Assembly (NCBI RefSeq): GCF_013403865.1
Contig: NZ_JABFDK010000001.1
Span: forward strand, 1,116,001 to 1,180,000
Direction: 5' to 3'
From: Winogradskyella costae
Lineage (GTDB): Bacteria > Bacteroidota > Bacteroidia > Flavobacteriales > Flavobacteriaceae
Length of the DNA stretch: 64,000 nt
Position 1 is the stretch's first letter, and every line of letters begins with the position of its first letter. The translations under genes and the position numbers were made by a program. The notes beneath the pieces are model-generated. The model worked only from the letters and a program-made list of their open reading frames with translations, searched no databases and had not been told where the DNA came from. Shown here piece by piece: positions 25,304-34,070 of this stretch.

Positions 25304-26910
25304 AAAAACCAGTAGTTATTGCTCAAGTAAGCGCATTAGAAAATAAGCAACCAGAACACGCACTCGTTAACGGATTAGACTTAGTCATCGTCAAATTTGA
25401 CGACGATATTTCCGTACTCTACGGAAGATGTTTGCATAGAGGAGCACTAATGTCTGACGGTCATGTAGATGGTCACAATCTTATATGCGGAGTTCATGGA
25501 TGGGATTATCGTGTAGATTCTGGAGTTTCAGAATATAATAACAAAGAAGTCCTTCATAAGTTTTCTACCAAAATTGAAGGTGATGATTTATTTGTAGATG
25601 CCTTCGAAATTGATGCTTATTTAGTCAATAGTCCACAACCTTTTAATCGCGATGCCTATTTAGGAGCCTACGCAGATACGCATCCAGAAGACACAGAACC
25701 ATACACAGGTTATATAAAAGAATTGGCTCAAAATGGTTTAAAAAATATTGGACATCATGGGTTTTCTGCTTCTATGGGAGTCGATAGAGATACACTTCCT
25801 AAATGGAACGATATTCAGTTTTTGCCTGCACAATTAGCCTCAAGACCTTTATTAGATCATGAAGCTGTTGCTACTAAAGTAGTGATTGGGCCAAAGGCAA
25901 AAAAGCCATTAGAACTAGATATGCCACTTTTTGTAAGTGATATGAGTTTTGGAGCCTTATCTCGTGAAGCAAAAATAGCCTTATCAAAAGGAGCACAATT
26001 AGCAGGAACAGGAATTTGCTCTGGTGAAGGCGGCATGTTACCCGAGGAACAGGCGAGTAATTCTAAATATTTTTACGAATTAGCATCCGCTCAATTTGGG
26101 TTTTCTTGGGATAAATTAGATAACGTACAAGCCTTTCATTTTAAAGGCGGTCAAGGAGCAAAAACAGGAACAGGAGGACATTTACCAGGCAATAAAGTAA
26201 GTGCTGAAATTGCAGCAGTTCGCGGATTAAAAGAAGGAGAAACCGCAATTTCACCAGCTGCAAACCCAAATTTTCATACTGTTGAAGATTTTAAAGTATT
26301 TGCAGATAAAGTAAGAGCACGTACAGGCGGCATTCCTATCGGGTTTAAAATCGCAGCAAGTCATATAGAAAAAGACATTCAATTTGCACTCGATGTTGGT
26401 GTCGACTATATTATTCTCGATGGTCGTGGTGGAGGAACAGGCTCTGCTCCTACTATTTTAAGAGATCATATTAATGTGCCAACCATCCCGGCATTAGCGA
26501 GAGCAAGAGCTTACATGGATAAAGTTGGTGTAACGGATGTCACTTTAGTTATTACAGGAGGTCTACGTGTCGCTGAAGATTTTGCAAAAGCCATGATGTT
26601 GGGAGCAGATGCTATTGCGGTATCTAATTCGGCATTACAAGCTATTGGGTGTTTAGGGATGCGTGCTTGTGGCAGTAATAATTGTCCTGTCGGGATTGCG
26701 ACTCAAAAAGAATCGTTGCGTAGCAGATTGATTATCGATTCTTCAGCTAAACAATTACAAAACTACTTTGAAGCAAGCAACGATTTAATTAGAGTTATTG
26801 CACGTGCTTGTGGTTATGATAATGTTACAAAATTTAACCAAGAAGATTTGTCAACATACGATAGAGATATACATCAACTTACAGGAATTAATTACGCAGG
26901 AATAAGATAA
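25300..26910 (+). CDS. Glutamate-synthase-like FMN oxidoreductase with N-terminal Rieske domain
   Basis: This 536-residue fusion has a Rieske [2Fe-2S] domain over residues 1-105 with ligands C44-x-H46 and C63-xx-H66. An FMN-barrel domain of the GltB central type follows, with DMSFGALSREAKIALSKGA, GQGAKTGTGGHLPG, LDGRGGGTGSAP and the Cys-rich iron-sulfur segment GCLGMRACGSNNCPVGIATQ. The glutamine amidotransferase domain and the C-terminal gltB domain are missing and no gltD partner is nearby, so it is unlikely to make glutamate in the classical way. Its ATG lies inside the stop region of the Cys-motif membrane protein. I infer an electron-transfer oxidoreductase of unknown substrate. Confidence 0.88.
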   Translation: MKKPVVIAQVSALENKQPEHALVNGLDLVIVKFDDDISVLYGRCLHRGALMSDGHVDGHNLICGVHGWDYRVDSGVSEYNNKEVLHKFSTKIEGDDLFVDAFEIDAYLVNSPQPFNRDAYLGAYADTHPEDTEPYTGYIKELAQNGLKNIGHHGFSASMGVDRDTLPKWNDIQFLPAQLASRPLLDHEAVATKVVIGPKAKKPLELDMPLFVSDMSFGALSREAKIALSKGAQLAGTGICSGEGGMLPEEQASNSKYFYELASAQFGFSWDKLDNVQAFHFKGGQGAKTGTGGHLPGNKVSAEIAAVRGLKEGETAISPAANPNFHTVEDFKVFADKVRARTGGIPIGFKIAASHIEKDIQFALDVGVDYIILDGRGGGTGSAPTILRDHINVPTIPALARARAYMDKVGVTDVTLVITGGLRVAEDFAKAMMLGADAIAVSNSALQAIGCLGMRACGSNNCPVGIATQKESLRSRLIIDSSAKQLQNYFEASNDLIRVIARACGYDNVTKFNQEDLSTYDRDIHQLTGINYAGIR

Positions 26911-26921
26911 AAAAACAGACT

Positions 26922-27665
26922 ATGGAAAAACAAATGCATTTAGCGGCTCAATATTTAGCTGCAGCAGGAATAAGCTTTTTAGAAAAACAACCAGACGATA
27001 GCCATACTAACTTAGGGTTTGATAAAGAAAATGGAAGTCTTTGTACGCATACACTTTCAGAGAATGGAGATCAATTATGTTTAGATTATGAAAAGTTCGC
27101 ATTACAATGGAAATCTAATAAAGGAACTACAACTTTTGAGTTAGATGGTGCTATGCATGCTGAAGTTTTAAGTTGGTTATCGGACACGTCTAAAGCCCAT
27201 TTAAATAAAACATATCATTACGCGTTTCACTACGATTTACCTTATGCAATCGACAATTCTTTTACGTTTGAATTGTTAGATTCTGACCAACTGAATGCAC
27301 TCAAAAACCTACGTGTTTTAGCGCAATCAGTTCTTGAAAAAATAGATCAAAACTATAATCTTAATACATCAATTAGAGTTTGGCCACATCACTTTGATTC
27401 TGGCATTTATAATGCATTACCTGATTCTGATGTTACTATTGGATTAGGTTTGGCAATTCCTGATGCTATTAGCGACAAACATTATTTATATATCTCTGGA
27501 TACAAAAATGGTGGTACAATAGACACTTCACAATTACCGAAATTACCATCTGGAGAATGGAAATCTGGTGACTTTAAAGGTGCGGTTCTTAATGCAGATA
27601 CAATCGTAGAATCTGAAGGTGTAGCCTTTTTTGAAGAAGCAATAAATGTGCTAAAAAACAGCTAA
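26922..27665 (+). CDS. Hypothetical protein in the Rieske/FMN gene cluster
   Basis: A 247-residue cytoplasmic protein (no signal peptide or membrane helix), 11 bp after the Rieske-glutamate-synthase-like gene and so probably in its operon. It is mildly acidic. Conspicuous segments are YHYAFHYDLPYAIDN near residue 105, SIRVWPHHFDSGIY near 157 and VTIGLGLAIPDAISDKHYLYISGY near 180. The WPHHFD segment with nearby aromatic and acidic residues could be a ligand-binding site. I do not recognise the family with confidence; a link to DUF5996-like proteins crossed my mind but is not supported. Confidence 0.75.
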   Translation: MEKQMHLAAQYLAAAGISFLEKQPDDSHTNLGFDKENGSLCTHTLSENGDQLCLDYEKFALQWKSNKGTTTFELDGAMHAEVLSWLSDTSKAHLNKTYHYAFHYDLPYAIDNSFTFELLDSDQLNALKNLRVLAQSVLEKIDQNYNLNTSIRVWPHHFDSGIYNALPDSDVTIGLGLAIPDAISDKHYLYISGYKNGGTIDTSQLPKLPSGEWKSGDFKGAVLNADTIVESEGVAFFEEAINVLKNS

Positions 27666-27683
27666 CGATACATACAAATGTAG

Positions 27684-27720
27684 TACCGGTTATAACTCTC
27701 AATAGGAGTTATAACCGGTA
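27684..27720. terminator. Perfect 15-bp hairpin, possible terminator or bidirectional stop
   Basis: Arms 27684-27698 and 27706-27720 are perfectly complementary with a 7-nt loop. The hairpin begins 19 bp after the stop codon of the preceding gene, so it probably ends that operon. It lacks a following T-run, which is unusual for an intrinsic terminator. Confidence 0.55.
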
Positions 27721-27810
27721 GTAATGACATTTACAATATTTCAACATCTTTGGAAATTTCAGTCATAGTTGTATCCACGTTTGGGCTTATTTTATTGATT
27801 ATATATTCCG

Positions 27811-27857
27811 TTAGATCTGTGAATATTCATCAAATTCAGTTTTAAAATCAGATCTAA
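27811..27857 (+). promoter_or_regulatory. Inverted repeat before the Rieske-TPP gene, possible operator
   Basis: A 9-bp inverted repeat, TTAGATCTG at 27811-27819 and CAGATCTAA at 27849-27857, surrounds 29 bp that include the palindrome TGAATATTCA. It ends 16 bp before the ATG of the Rieske-TPP gene. The position suits an operator, but no regulator gene is adjacent. Confidence 0.35.
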
Positions 27858-27873
27858 CTAAATCAATTTTATT

Positions 27874-29817
27874 ATGAAAAAACAAAAATGGTATAAGGTT
27901 CTAGACGATAGAAAAATGCTTCCAGACGGTCGTGTACAAACAGTAACTGCTGGTCACCAAGGTATTTGTTTAACACATTATAAAGGAAAATTTTCAGCAT
28001 TAGATAATAAATGTCCACATCAAGGAGGACCTCTAGGCGAAGGTTCTATTGAAAACGGCATGTTGCGCTGTCCTTGGCACGGTTGGGATTTTGACCCTTG
28101 CAACGGACAGTCACCTGGAGGGTTTGATGATGGAATTAAAAACTTTGAAGTAAAGGAAGAAGGAGAGGCTATTTACGTAGCGATTCCAGAAGAGGAGCCA
28201 CACAAAGAAACGATCTCAGATGTAATGATGGAGACAATGGTGAATTGGGGAGTCGATACCGTTTTTGGAATGGTAGGTCATAGTAATCTAGCAGTAGCAG
28301 ATGCTATGAGAAGGCAAGAGGAAAAAGGAAAACTACAATTTTTTGGAATTAGGCACGAAGGTGCAGCTGCATTTGCAGCATCTGGCTATGCTAAGTTAAC
28401 TGGGAAGCCCGCAGCCTGCTTTGGTATCGCTGGTCCAGGTGCGACAAATATGTTTACAGGAATGTGGGATGCAAAGGTTGACAGAGCACCACTCTTAGCA
28501 CTTTCAGGACAAATTAATACGCAAGTAGTAGGAACAGGCGCTTTTCAAGAAGTAGACTTAGTAAAAGCTTTTGATAATGTTACCCAATTTAATCACGCGG
28601 TGCATTTAAACTCTAACCATAGTGAATTGATGTCTCTTGCAATTAAAACTGCTTTAATAAAAAGAGATGTGGTTCATTTAACATTTCCAGATGAGGTAGC
28701 CTTTACTGAAAAACCAGAAAATGCAAAAGCACAAACACCAGAAAATAGAATCACACCTTTCAATATTTCACCTCCAAAAGAGATGGTTGATGAGGCAGTG
28801 AATTTATTAAACAAAGCCAAACGCCCTGTCATTATTGTAGGTCACGGCGCCCGTTTTCAAATGGATGCTATAATCGCTTACGCCGAATTATTAAACTGCC
28901 CAATTATTACAACATTTAAAGGAAAAGGATTAATAGCAGATAATCACCCTTTAGGCTGTGGTGTACTAGGAAGAAGCGGAACACCAATAGCTTCTTGGTT
29001 TATGAATGAAAGTGATTTATTGTTAGTTTTTGGCGCATCCTTCTCTAACCATACAGGTATAACACCCAAAAAACCAATCATTCAAGTTGATTTTGATCCA
29101 ATGGCGTTAAGCAAGCACCATAAAGTTGATGTTGCACTTTGGGGTGAAATTTCAGAAACGCTTAAGGTAATTATAGCGCAAACAAAGCATACGATTAATA
29201 CTACAAACCAACGTATAGAAATTGAAGAAAGATGGTCCCTTTGGAAAGAAGAAAAAGTGAGTAGACTGAAAGATTGTGGTGATGGACTAAGTTCAATTTC
29301 TGTGTTTGATGCAATGAATAAAATTACACCTAAAGATGCAGTTATCGCTGTAGATGTAGGAAACAATACCTATTCCTTCGGAAGATATTTTGAGCCTACA
29401 AGTCAATCCATATTAATGTCTGGATATTTAGGATCTATTGGTTTCGCTTTGCCTGCGGCAATGGGTGCCTGGGCAGCAGAAGGTAATAAAAGACCTATTT
29501 GGTCTGTTTCTGGAGATGCTGGATTAGGTCAGTATTTAGCTGAAATAAATACGCTCGTAAAATACAATATGAATATTAAACACATTGTACTTAATAATTC
29601 TGAACTAGGAAAAATTTCAAAAGAGCAACGTGCAGCAGAAGTTGACGTGTGGCAGACATCACTAACCAATCCAAGCTTTGCAAAATATGCAGAAAATTGT
29701 GGTGCTTTAGGAATTCGTGTAGAAAAGCTGGAAGATTTAATACCAGCAATGAAAAAACTCAATGAACATAATGGACCTGCACTTTTAGAGGTCATTACAG
29801 ATGTAAATTTAATTTAA
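27874..29817 (+). CDS. Rieske domain fused to a thiamine-diphosphate enzyme (pyruvate oxidase / acetolactate synthase-like)
   Basis: A 647-residue fusion. Residues 1-105 form a Rieske [2Fe-2S] domain (C47-P-H49 and C66-P-W-H69). Residues 112-647 form a three-domain ThDP enzyme with the activating Glu in RHEGAAAFAASGYAK (E162), a central domain from about residue 290 with RPVIIVGHGARF, and the ThDP-binding SGDAGLGQY... ending in the NN of HIVLNN. The usual GDG is GDA here. ThDP enzymes decarboxylate 2-oxo acids such as pyruvate; a fused Rieske cluster suggests that electrons from the ThDP intermediate or flavin leave through iron-sulfur to the membrane (inference). It heads a probable operon with a DoxX-like gene. 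Confidence 0.88.
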   Translation: MKKQKWYKVLDDRKMLPDGRVQTVTAGHQGICLTHYKGKFSALDNKCPHQGGPLGEGSIENGMLRCPWHGWDFDPCNGQSPGGFDDGIKNFEVKEEGEAIYVAIPEEEPHKETISDVMMETMVNWGVDTVFGMVGHSNLAVADAMRRQEEKGKLQFFGIRHEGAAAFAASGYAKLTGKPAACFGIAGPGATNMFTGMWDAKVDRAPLLALSGQINTQVVGTGAFQEVDLVKAFDNVTQFNHAVHLNSNHSELMSLAIKTALIKRDVVHLTFPDEVAFTEKPENAKAQTPENRITPFNISPPKEMVDEAVNLLNKAKRPVIIVGHGARFQMDAIIAYAELLNCPIITTFKGKGLIADNHPLGCGVLGRSGTPIASWFMNESDLLLVFGASFSNHTGITPKKPIIQVDFDPMALSKHHKVDVALWGEISETLKVIIAQTKHTINTTNQRIEIEERWSLWKEEKVSRLKDCGDGLSSISVFDAMNKITPKDAVIAVDVGNNTYSFGRYFEPTSQSILMSGYLGSIGFALPAAMGAWAAEGNKRPIWSVSGDAGLGQYLAEINTLVKYNMNIKHIVLNNSELGKISKEQRAAEVDVWQTSLTNPSFAKYAENCGALGIRVEKLEDLIPAMKKLNEHNGPALLEVITDVNLI

Positions 29818-29844
29818 GAATAAAACATATTAAACAAACTAAAA

Positions 29845-30222
29845 ATGAAAACAATGAATAAAGCAAGTAATTTAATAGCCGCTGCGCTTATGCTATTTTT
29901 TGCAATTCCAAAATTAGTAGGAATTGAAAAAAGCGTCAAAGGATTTGAACAGTTTAAATCGTTAGTACCGATAGATCCAGATATTTTTAGAGTGTTTACA
30001 GGTAGCGTGGAACTCGTAATTGCGATTCTTCTCATCATATATACTATTAAGAACACAAATAACTTAGGGAAATTGGCCTATTTTTTATTATTGGCAACAA
30101 TGATTGGCGGTTTAGCAATGGAGTTCTTTGCAAGACCAGAACCAGTAATGATGCTTGTTGTTATTGCAGTACTTCTTTCTGTACTTTCTATATATAAACT
30201 CAAAATATTAGCCAAAAAGTAG
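29845..30222 (+). CDS. DoxX-like four-helix membrane protein
   Basis: A 125-residue membrane protein with helices near residues 8-24, 47-65, 73-90 and 98-116. The first helix ends in FFAIPKLVGIEKSVKGFEQF, and a periplasm/membrane segment VFTGSVELVIAILLII follows, the pattern of DoxX-like proteins. DoxX relatives accompany quinone-linked oxidoreductases such as thiosulfate:quinone oxidoreductase, which would suit its place 27 bp after the Rieske-ThDP enzyme. Whether it is a true subunit is not shown. Confidence 0.75.
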   Translation: MKTMNKASNLIAAALMLFFAIPKLVGIEKSVKGFEQFKSLVPIDPDIFRVFTGSVELVIAILLIIYTIKNTNNLGKLAYFLLLATMIGGLAMEFFARPEPVMMLVVIAVLLSVLSIYKLKILAKK

Positions 30223-30495
30223 TATAATATTCAAAGTAGAATACAGCACTTTTAAAATGAAAGTGTTATAATTTAAACAATAGATAGATACAGTAAATAA
30301 GGTTAATGCGGAATTGCAAATAGTTAATCTCCCTTTTAAATATTTGTAATTTTCTCTTAACGCCTATTCATTTTATGTTAAGTGATTTTAACTCTGCTTA
30401 TGTTGCAGTTATAAATTAACATCATAGGCAATTTTACCTTGCCATTGTTATCGGTGTTTTTGTTGGGAAATATATTAATACAAAATCAAAATAAC

Positions 30496-31737
30496 ATGTT
30501 CGAATCTTTCAGTATTGTATTTACAATCGCAGCACTTTTTAACTACATCAATTATAAGTGGTTAAAACTTCCAACAACTATTGGGTTGATGATTTTAAGC
30601 TTACTCTTAATCATTCCTATAATGTTAAGCGAATCTGTTTTTCCAGAATTTTATAGATTCTTTTGTGATATTATTGTTAACGCCGATTTTAAAACACTAT
30701 TACTCAATGGTATTTTAAGTTTTTTATTGTTCGCAGGTGCACTGCATGTTAACCTCGCCGCACTCGAAAAAGAGAAAAAATCAATTTTGTTGTTTGCAAC
30801 GTTAGGTGTTCTCATATCTACATTTATAGTTGGTGGTTTAGTATTTTTTGCCGCACAATGGATTGGTTTAGAATTGCCTTTTCTGCACGCACTTTTATTT
30901 GGTGCTTTAATTTCACCTACCGATCCAATTGCCGTGATGGCTATTTTAAAAGAAGCAAATATTGCTGAAAGTTTAGGTATAAAAATAGAAGGAGAATCCT
31001 TGTTCAATGATGGTATTGGTGTTGTTGTTTTTTCTGGTATATTATTAATTGCTACTGCAACAGGCGAACACAGTTCAACTGAAATAGGAACAGAAATAGG
31101 CACATTATTTCTAGAAGAAGCAGTAGGCGGATTACTTTACGGATTACTCATCGGTTTTCTTGGCTTAAAATGCATTCAATCATTAAAAGAAAACCCACAG
31201 TTAGCAGTAATGATCACACTTGCTGTAGTTATGGGAGGAACGGCAGGCGCATTTATGCTGCATATATCGGCACCGTTAGCGATGGTTGTTGCCGGTTTAT
31301 TAATAGGAAACAAAATCCACGTCAATGAAGATAAAAACGCTGTACAAAAAGCCATCAATTCTTTTTGGGAAATTTTAGATGATGTTTTTAACGGTATCTT
31401 ATTCGTACTTATCGGATTGGCTATTCATTTGCTAAAATTTGACCTCACACATTTGCTATTGGGTGTTCTTACTATTGTCATTGTATTGGTAGCCCGTTTT
31501 ATTTCTGTTTTACTTCCTTATTCACTTCTAAAACACAACGCAGAGAAGCCAATAAAAACAGTCGCTGTATTAACATGGGGAGGATTACGTGGCGGAATAT
31601 CAATTGCCCTTGCCTTAAGCTTATCAAATGATCTATCGAGCGAGCTGATTTTATATATTACTTATGTAGTCGTCTTATTTTCAATAATTATACAAGGCTT
31701 AAGCATAGGAGCATTTGTAAAGAAATTGTATCGATAG
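30496..31737 (+). CDS. CPA1-family Na+/H+ antiporter (NhaP-like)
   Basis: I use the ATG at 30496 (MFESFSIVFTIAALFNYINY), giving 413 residues; the frame runs back to 30439 without a better start. About twelve hydrophobic helices are present. The transport core is visible in LISPTDPIAVMAILKEANI and in the Asn-Asp pair of GESLFNDGIGVVVF, typical of electroneutral or CPA1 exchangers. A late RGGISIALALSL segment is also family-like. No C-terminal regulatory domain is present. The gene sits between two DoxX-like genes in the redox cluster and may balance protons or sodium there. Confidence 0.92.
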   Translation: MFESFSIVFTIAALFNYINYKWLKLPTTIGLMILSLLLIIPIMLSESVFPEFYRFFCDIIVNADFKTLLLNGILSFLLFAGALHVNLAALEKEKKSILLFATLGVLISTFIVGGLVFFAAQWIGLELPFLHALLFGALISPTDPIAVMAILKEANIAESLGIKIEGESLFNDGIGVVVFSGILLIATATGEHSSTEIGTEIGTLFLEEAVGGLLYGLLIGFLGLKCIQSLKENPQLAVMITLAVVMGGTAGAFMLHISAPLAMVVAGLLIGNKIHVNEDKNAVQKAINSFWEILDDVFNGILFVLIGLAIHLLKFDLTHLLLGVLTIVIVLVARFISVLLPYSLLKHNAEKPIKTVAVLTWGGLRGGISIALALSLSNDLSSELILYITYVVVLFSIIIQGLSIGAFVKKLYR

Positions 31738-31910
31738 AGATGCTGTTTAAATCATTTAACGAGGACAATGCAATACAGCTCTTTTCTTTCTGATATGCGT
31801 CAATAAGATGAGTTACTAAACATTACATTGATTTGAATTGATTTGATATAATTTTAAACAAATCAATTCTATAAAATTTATTAGATAATCTAACAGTAAA
31901 AAGTCGCATT

Positions 31911-32297
31911 ATGGAACTAATAGATGTCACCTTCTTAAGCCCTGTAGCGCTTTTATTACTTCGAATTAGTGTTGGAGTGGTGTTTTTTAGTAGCGGCAAG
32001 AGCCACGCAACCAATCCTAAAGAACGTGGAGAAAGTATGGGAATGCCCGCGCCGGCCGCTATGGCAGTGGGCATCGTAGAAATGCTTGCTGCTGCCTCAA
32101 TTATTTTAGGGATTTTCACGCAAGTGGGCGCCTTATTAATTATGTTGATAATGCTTGGAGCCATTTATAAGAAAATTTTTGAGTGGAAAACAGGATTTTA
32201 CGCTAAAAAAGGCTTTGGTTGGCATTATGACATTATATTTTTTATAGCAGCCTTTATAATATTAACTACAAATGGTGGCTTATTTACCATTTATTAA
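31911..32297 (+). CDS. DoxX-family membrane protein
   Basis: A 128-residue, four-helix protein. Its signature includes LLLLRISVGVVFFSSGKSH near residue 15, AAMAVGIVEMLAAASIILGIFTQVGALLIMLIMLGA near 49-84 and KGFGWHYDIIFFIAAFI near 100, all typical of DoxX. Its stop codon lies 10 bp before the ATG of the pyruvate-oxidase-like gene, so the pair is almost certainly one operon, as with the other DoxX-like gene and the Rieske-ThDP enzyme. Confidence 0.88.
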   Translation: MELIDVTFLSPVALLLLRISVGVVFFSSGKSHATNPKERGESMGMPAPAAMAVGIVEMLAAASIILGIFTQVGALLIMLIMLGAIYKKIFEWKTGFYAKKGFGWHYDIIFFIAAFIILTTNGGLFTIY

Positions 32298-32307
32298 AAA
32301 AAAAACT

Positions 32308-34053
32308 ATGTCTAAAAACGTATCAGAACAATTATTGGAAATACTCACAGCAACAGGAGTTAAAAATATCTATGGTGTTACGGGTGATGCCCTCAACTTT
32401 TTTGTAAAAGCTATCGAAAAAACGGATGACGTTAATTGGATTGGCTTTAAGCATGAAGGCAACGCATCATTTGCAGCGTTTGGAGATAGTGAATCTACAG
32501 GTTCGCTTGCTGTCTGTGCCGGAACAGTAGGGCCTGGAGCCTTACATCTAATTAATGGACTTTATAATGCTAAAAAAGCACGAACACCAGTAATCGCTAT
32601 TACAGGACAAGTTCCCCAAATACAACAGGGGACAAATTATTTTCAAGAGGTCGATCTTACAAAAGTATATGATGATGTTTGTGATTATCAAGCTATTATT
32701 AAAACACCAGAAATGGCACCACGTGTCATTTTACGTGCTATTCAGATTGCGGTTTCCCGGAAAACAGTTTGCCGAATTGAGCTTCCTGCAGATGTTGCTG
32801 GAATGGAAGCAGAAAACGAACAAATGTTGCGTCCTATTTATAATTCTGATGCTATTTTAATGCCTGGTAACGACTCCATCAAGAAAGCCGTAGAAGCCAT
32901 TAATAATGCCAAGACGGTTGCTATTCTTGCAGGTCATGGTTGCAGAGAAGCCAGAAGCGAAATCCTTGAACTTTCTAGAAAATTAAAAGCGCCCATTACA
33001 CATACGCTAAAAGCAACCGACATATTTGACCACGATACAGAAAATACGGTTGGACTTACAGGACTAATTGGGAACCCAACGGGCTATAATGCGGTGATGA
33101 AATGTGATTTGTTGCTCATGCTCGCTACTGATTTTCCGTACACTGATTTTTTACCTCACGATACAGAGACTATTCAGGTTGACATAAGAGAAGAAAATAT
33201 AGGAAATAGAACAAGTGTAAACATTGGTGTACACAGTGATGTAAATACTTTTGTGAAAGCAATAACTCCATTAGTTGAAGAAAAAACTGATGACCAATTC
33301 CTTTCAACATTAAACGAAAAATTCACCAAATGGAAAAAAAGTAAATTAGAGGAAGCTTCGCCAGACCGCGATAACGAACCGTTACATCCACAAATATTTA
33401 CACGTTATATTAATGAATATGCTTCAGACGATGCCATTTTTACTGTTGAAACAGGCACCTCGGCCATTTGGGCTGCACACCATATTTCATTTCATACCAA
33501 TAGAAGAATTATGGGCTCATTTAATCATGGCTCTATGGCTGTCGGACTTCCTGCAGCTATGGGAGCATCAATGGCCAATCCTGGTAGAGAAGTATGGTGT
33601 ATCTCTGGAGATGGAGCGTTCAATATGGCAATGCAAGATTTTATTACGGCTGTAAGATATAATCTTCCTGTTAAAATCCTTATTCTCAATAATTCTCAGT
33701 TAAGTTTTGTGAAATTGGAAATGGAAGAAGTTGGACTCGCACCTGCTTTGGATGCTTTAGAGCAGCAGAATGTCAATTTTGCAGACTACGCTCGTTTGTG
33801 CGGTGGTGAAGGCGTCCGAGTAGAAAAAGCTAAAGACATAGAAAATGCCATAAAGATCGCAAAAGTAAGTACCAAGCCATTTATTATTGATGCAGTTGTA
33901 AGTAGTGGAGACTTATCTCTACCACCACATATCGGACTGAAGGAAGCTGTTGGCTTTGGAACTTCAAAATTAAAAGAAGTTAGCCAAATCATTTCTGGAG
34001 ATGCTGACCAATGGGACAACCTTAAAAAAGAACTCAAGGCCTTTTTCGATTAA
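32308..34053 (+). CDS. Pyruvate oxidase / pyruvate:quinone dehydrogenase-like ThDP enzyme (PoxB family)
   Basis: I choose the ATG at 32308 (MSKNVSEQLLEILTATGVKN); the longer frame starts inside the DoxX gene. The 581-residue enzyme has the activating Glu in FKHEGNASFAAF (E50), AVCAGTVGPGALHLINGLYNA near residue 75 as in PoxB, and the ThDP motif GDGAFNMAMQDF ending in ILILNN. PoxB enzymes oxidatively decarboxylate pyruvate to acetate and CO2 using FAD and pass electrons to quinone at the membrane. The flavin and quinone use here are inferred from the family. The partner DoxX protein and a small membrane protein flank it. Confidence 0.88.
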   Translation: MSKNVSEQLLEILTATGVKNIYGVTGDALNFFVKAIEKTDDVNWIGFKHEGNASFAAFGDSESTGSLAVCAGTVGPGALHLINGLYNAKKARTPVIAITGQVPQIQQGTNYFQEVDLTKVYDDVCDYQAIIKTPEMAPRVILRAIQIAVSRKTVCRIELPADVAGMEAENEQMLRPIYNSDAILMPGNDSIKKAVEAINNAKTVAILAGHGCREARSEILELSRKLKAPITHTLKATDIFDHDTENTVGLTGLIGNPTGYNAVMKCDLLLMLATDFPYTDFLPHDTETIQVDIREENIGNRTSVNIGVHSDVNTFVKAITPLVEEKTDDQFLSTLNEKFTKWKKSKLEEASPDRDNEPLHPQIFTRYINEYASDDAIFTVETGTSAIWAAHHISFHTNRRIMGSFNHGSMAVGLPAAMGASMANPGREVWCISGDGAFNMAMQDFITAVRYNLPVKILILNNSQLSFVKLEMEEVGLAPALDALEQQNVNFADYARLCGGEGVRVEKAKDIENAIKIAKVSTKPFIIDAVVSSGDLSLPPHIGLKEAVGFGTSKLKEVSQIISGDADQWDNLKKELKAFFD

Positions 34054-34070
34054 TATTTTAAACTAAAATT

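Noticed and set aside
25300..26910. Classical glutamate synthase
   Set aside because: The amidotransferase domain, the C-terminal gltB domain and the gltD partner are all absent.
29082..29366. Antisense open frames inside the ThDP enzymes and antiporters
   Set aside because: Complementary shadows of conserved codons in the real genes; no independent coding evidence.
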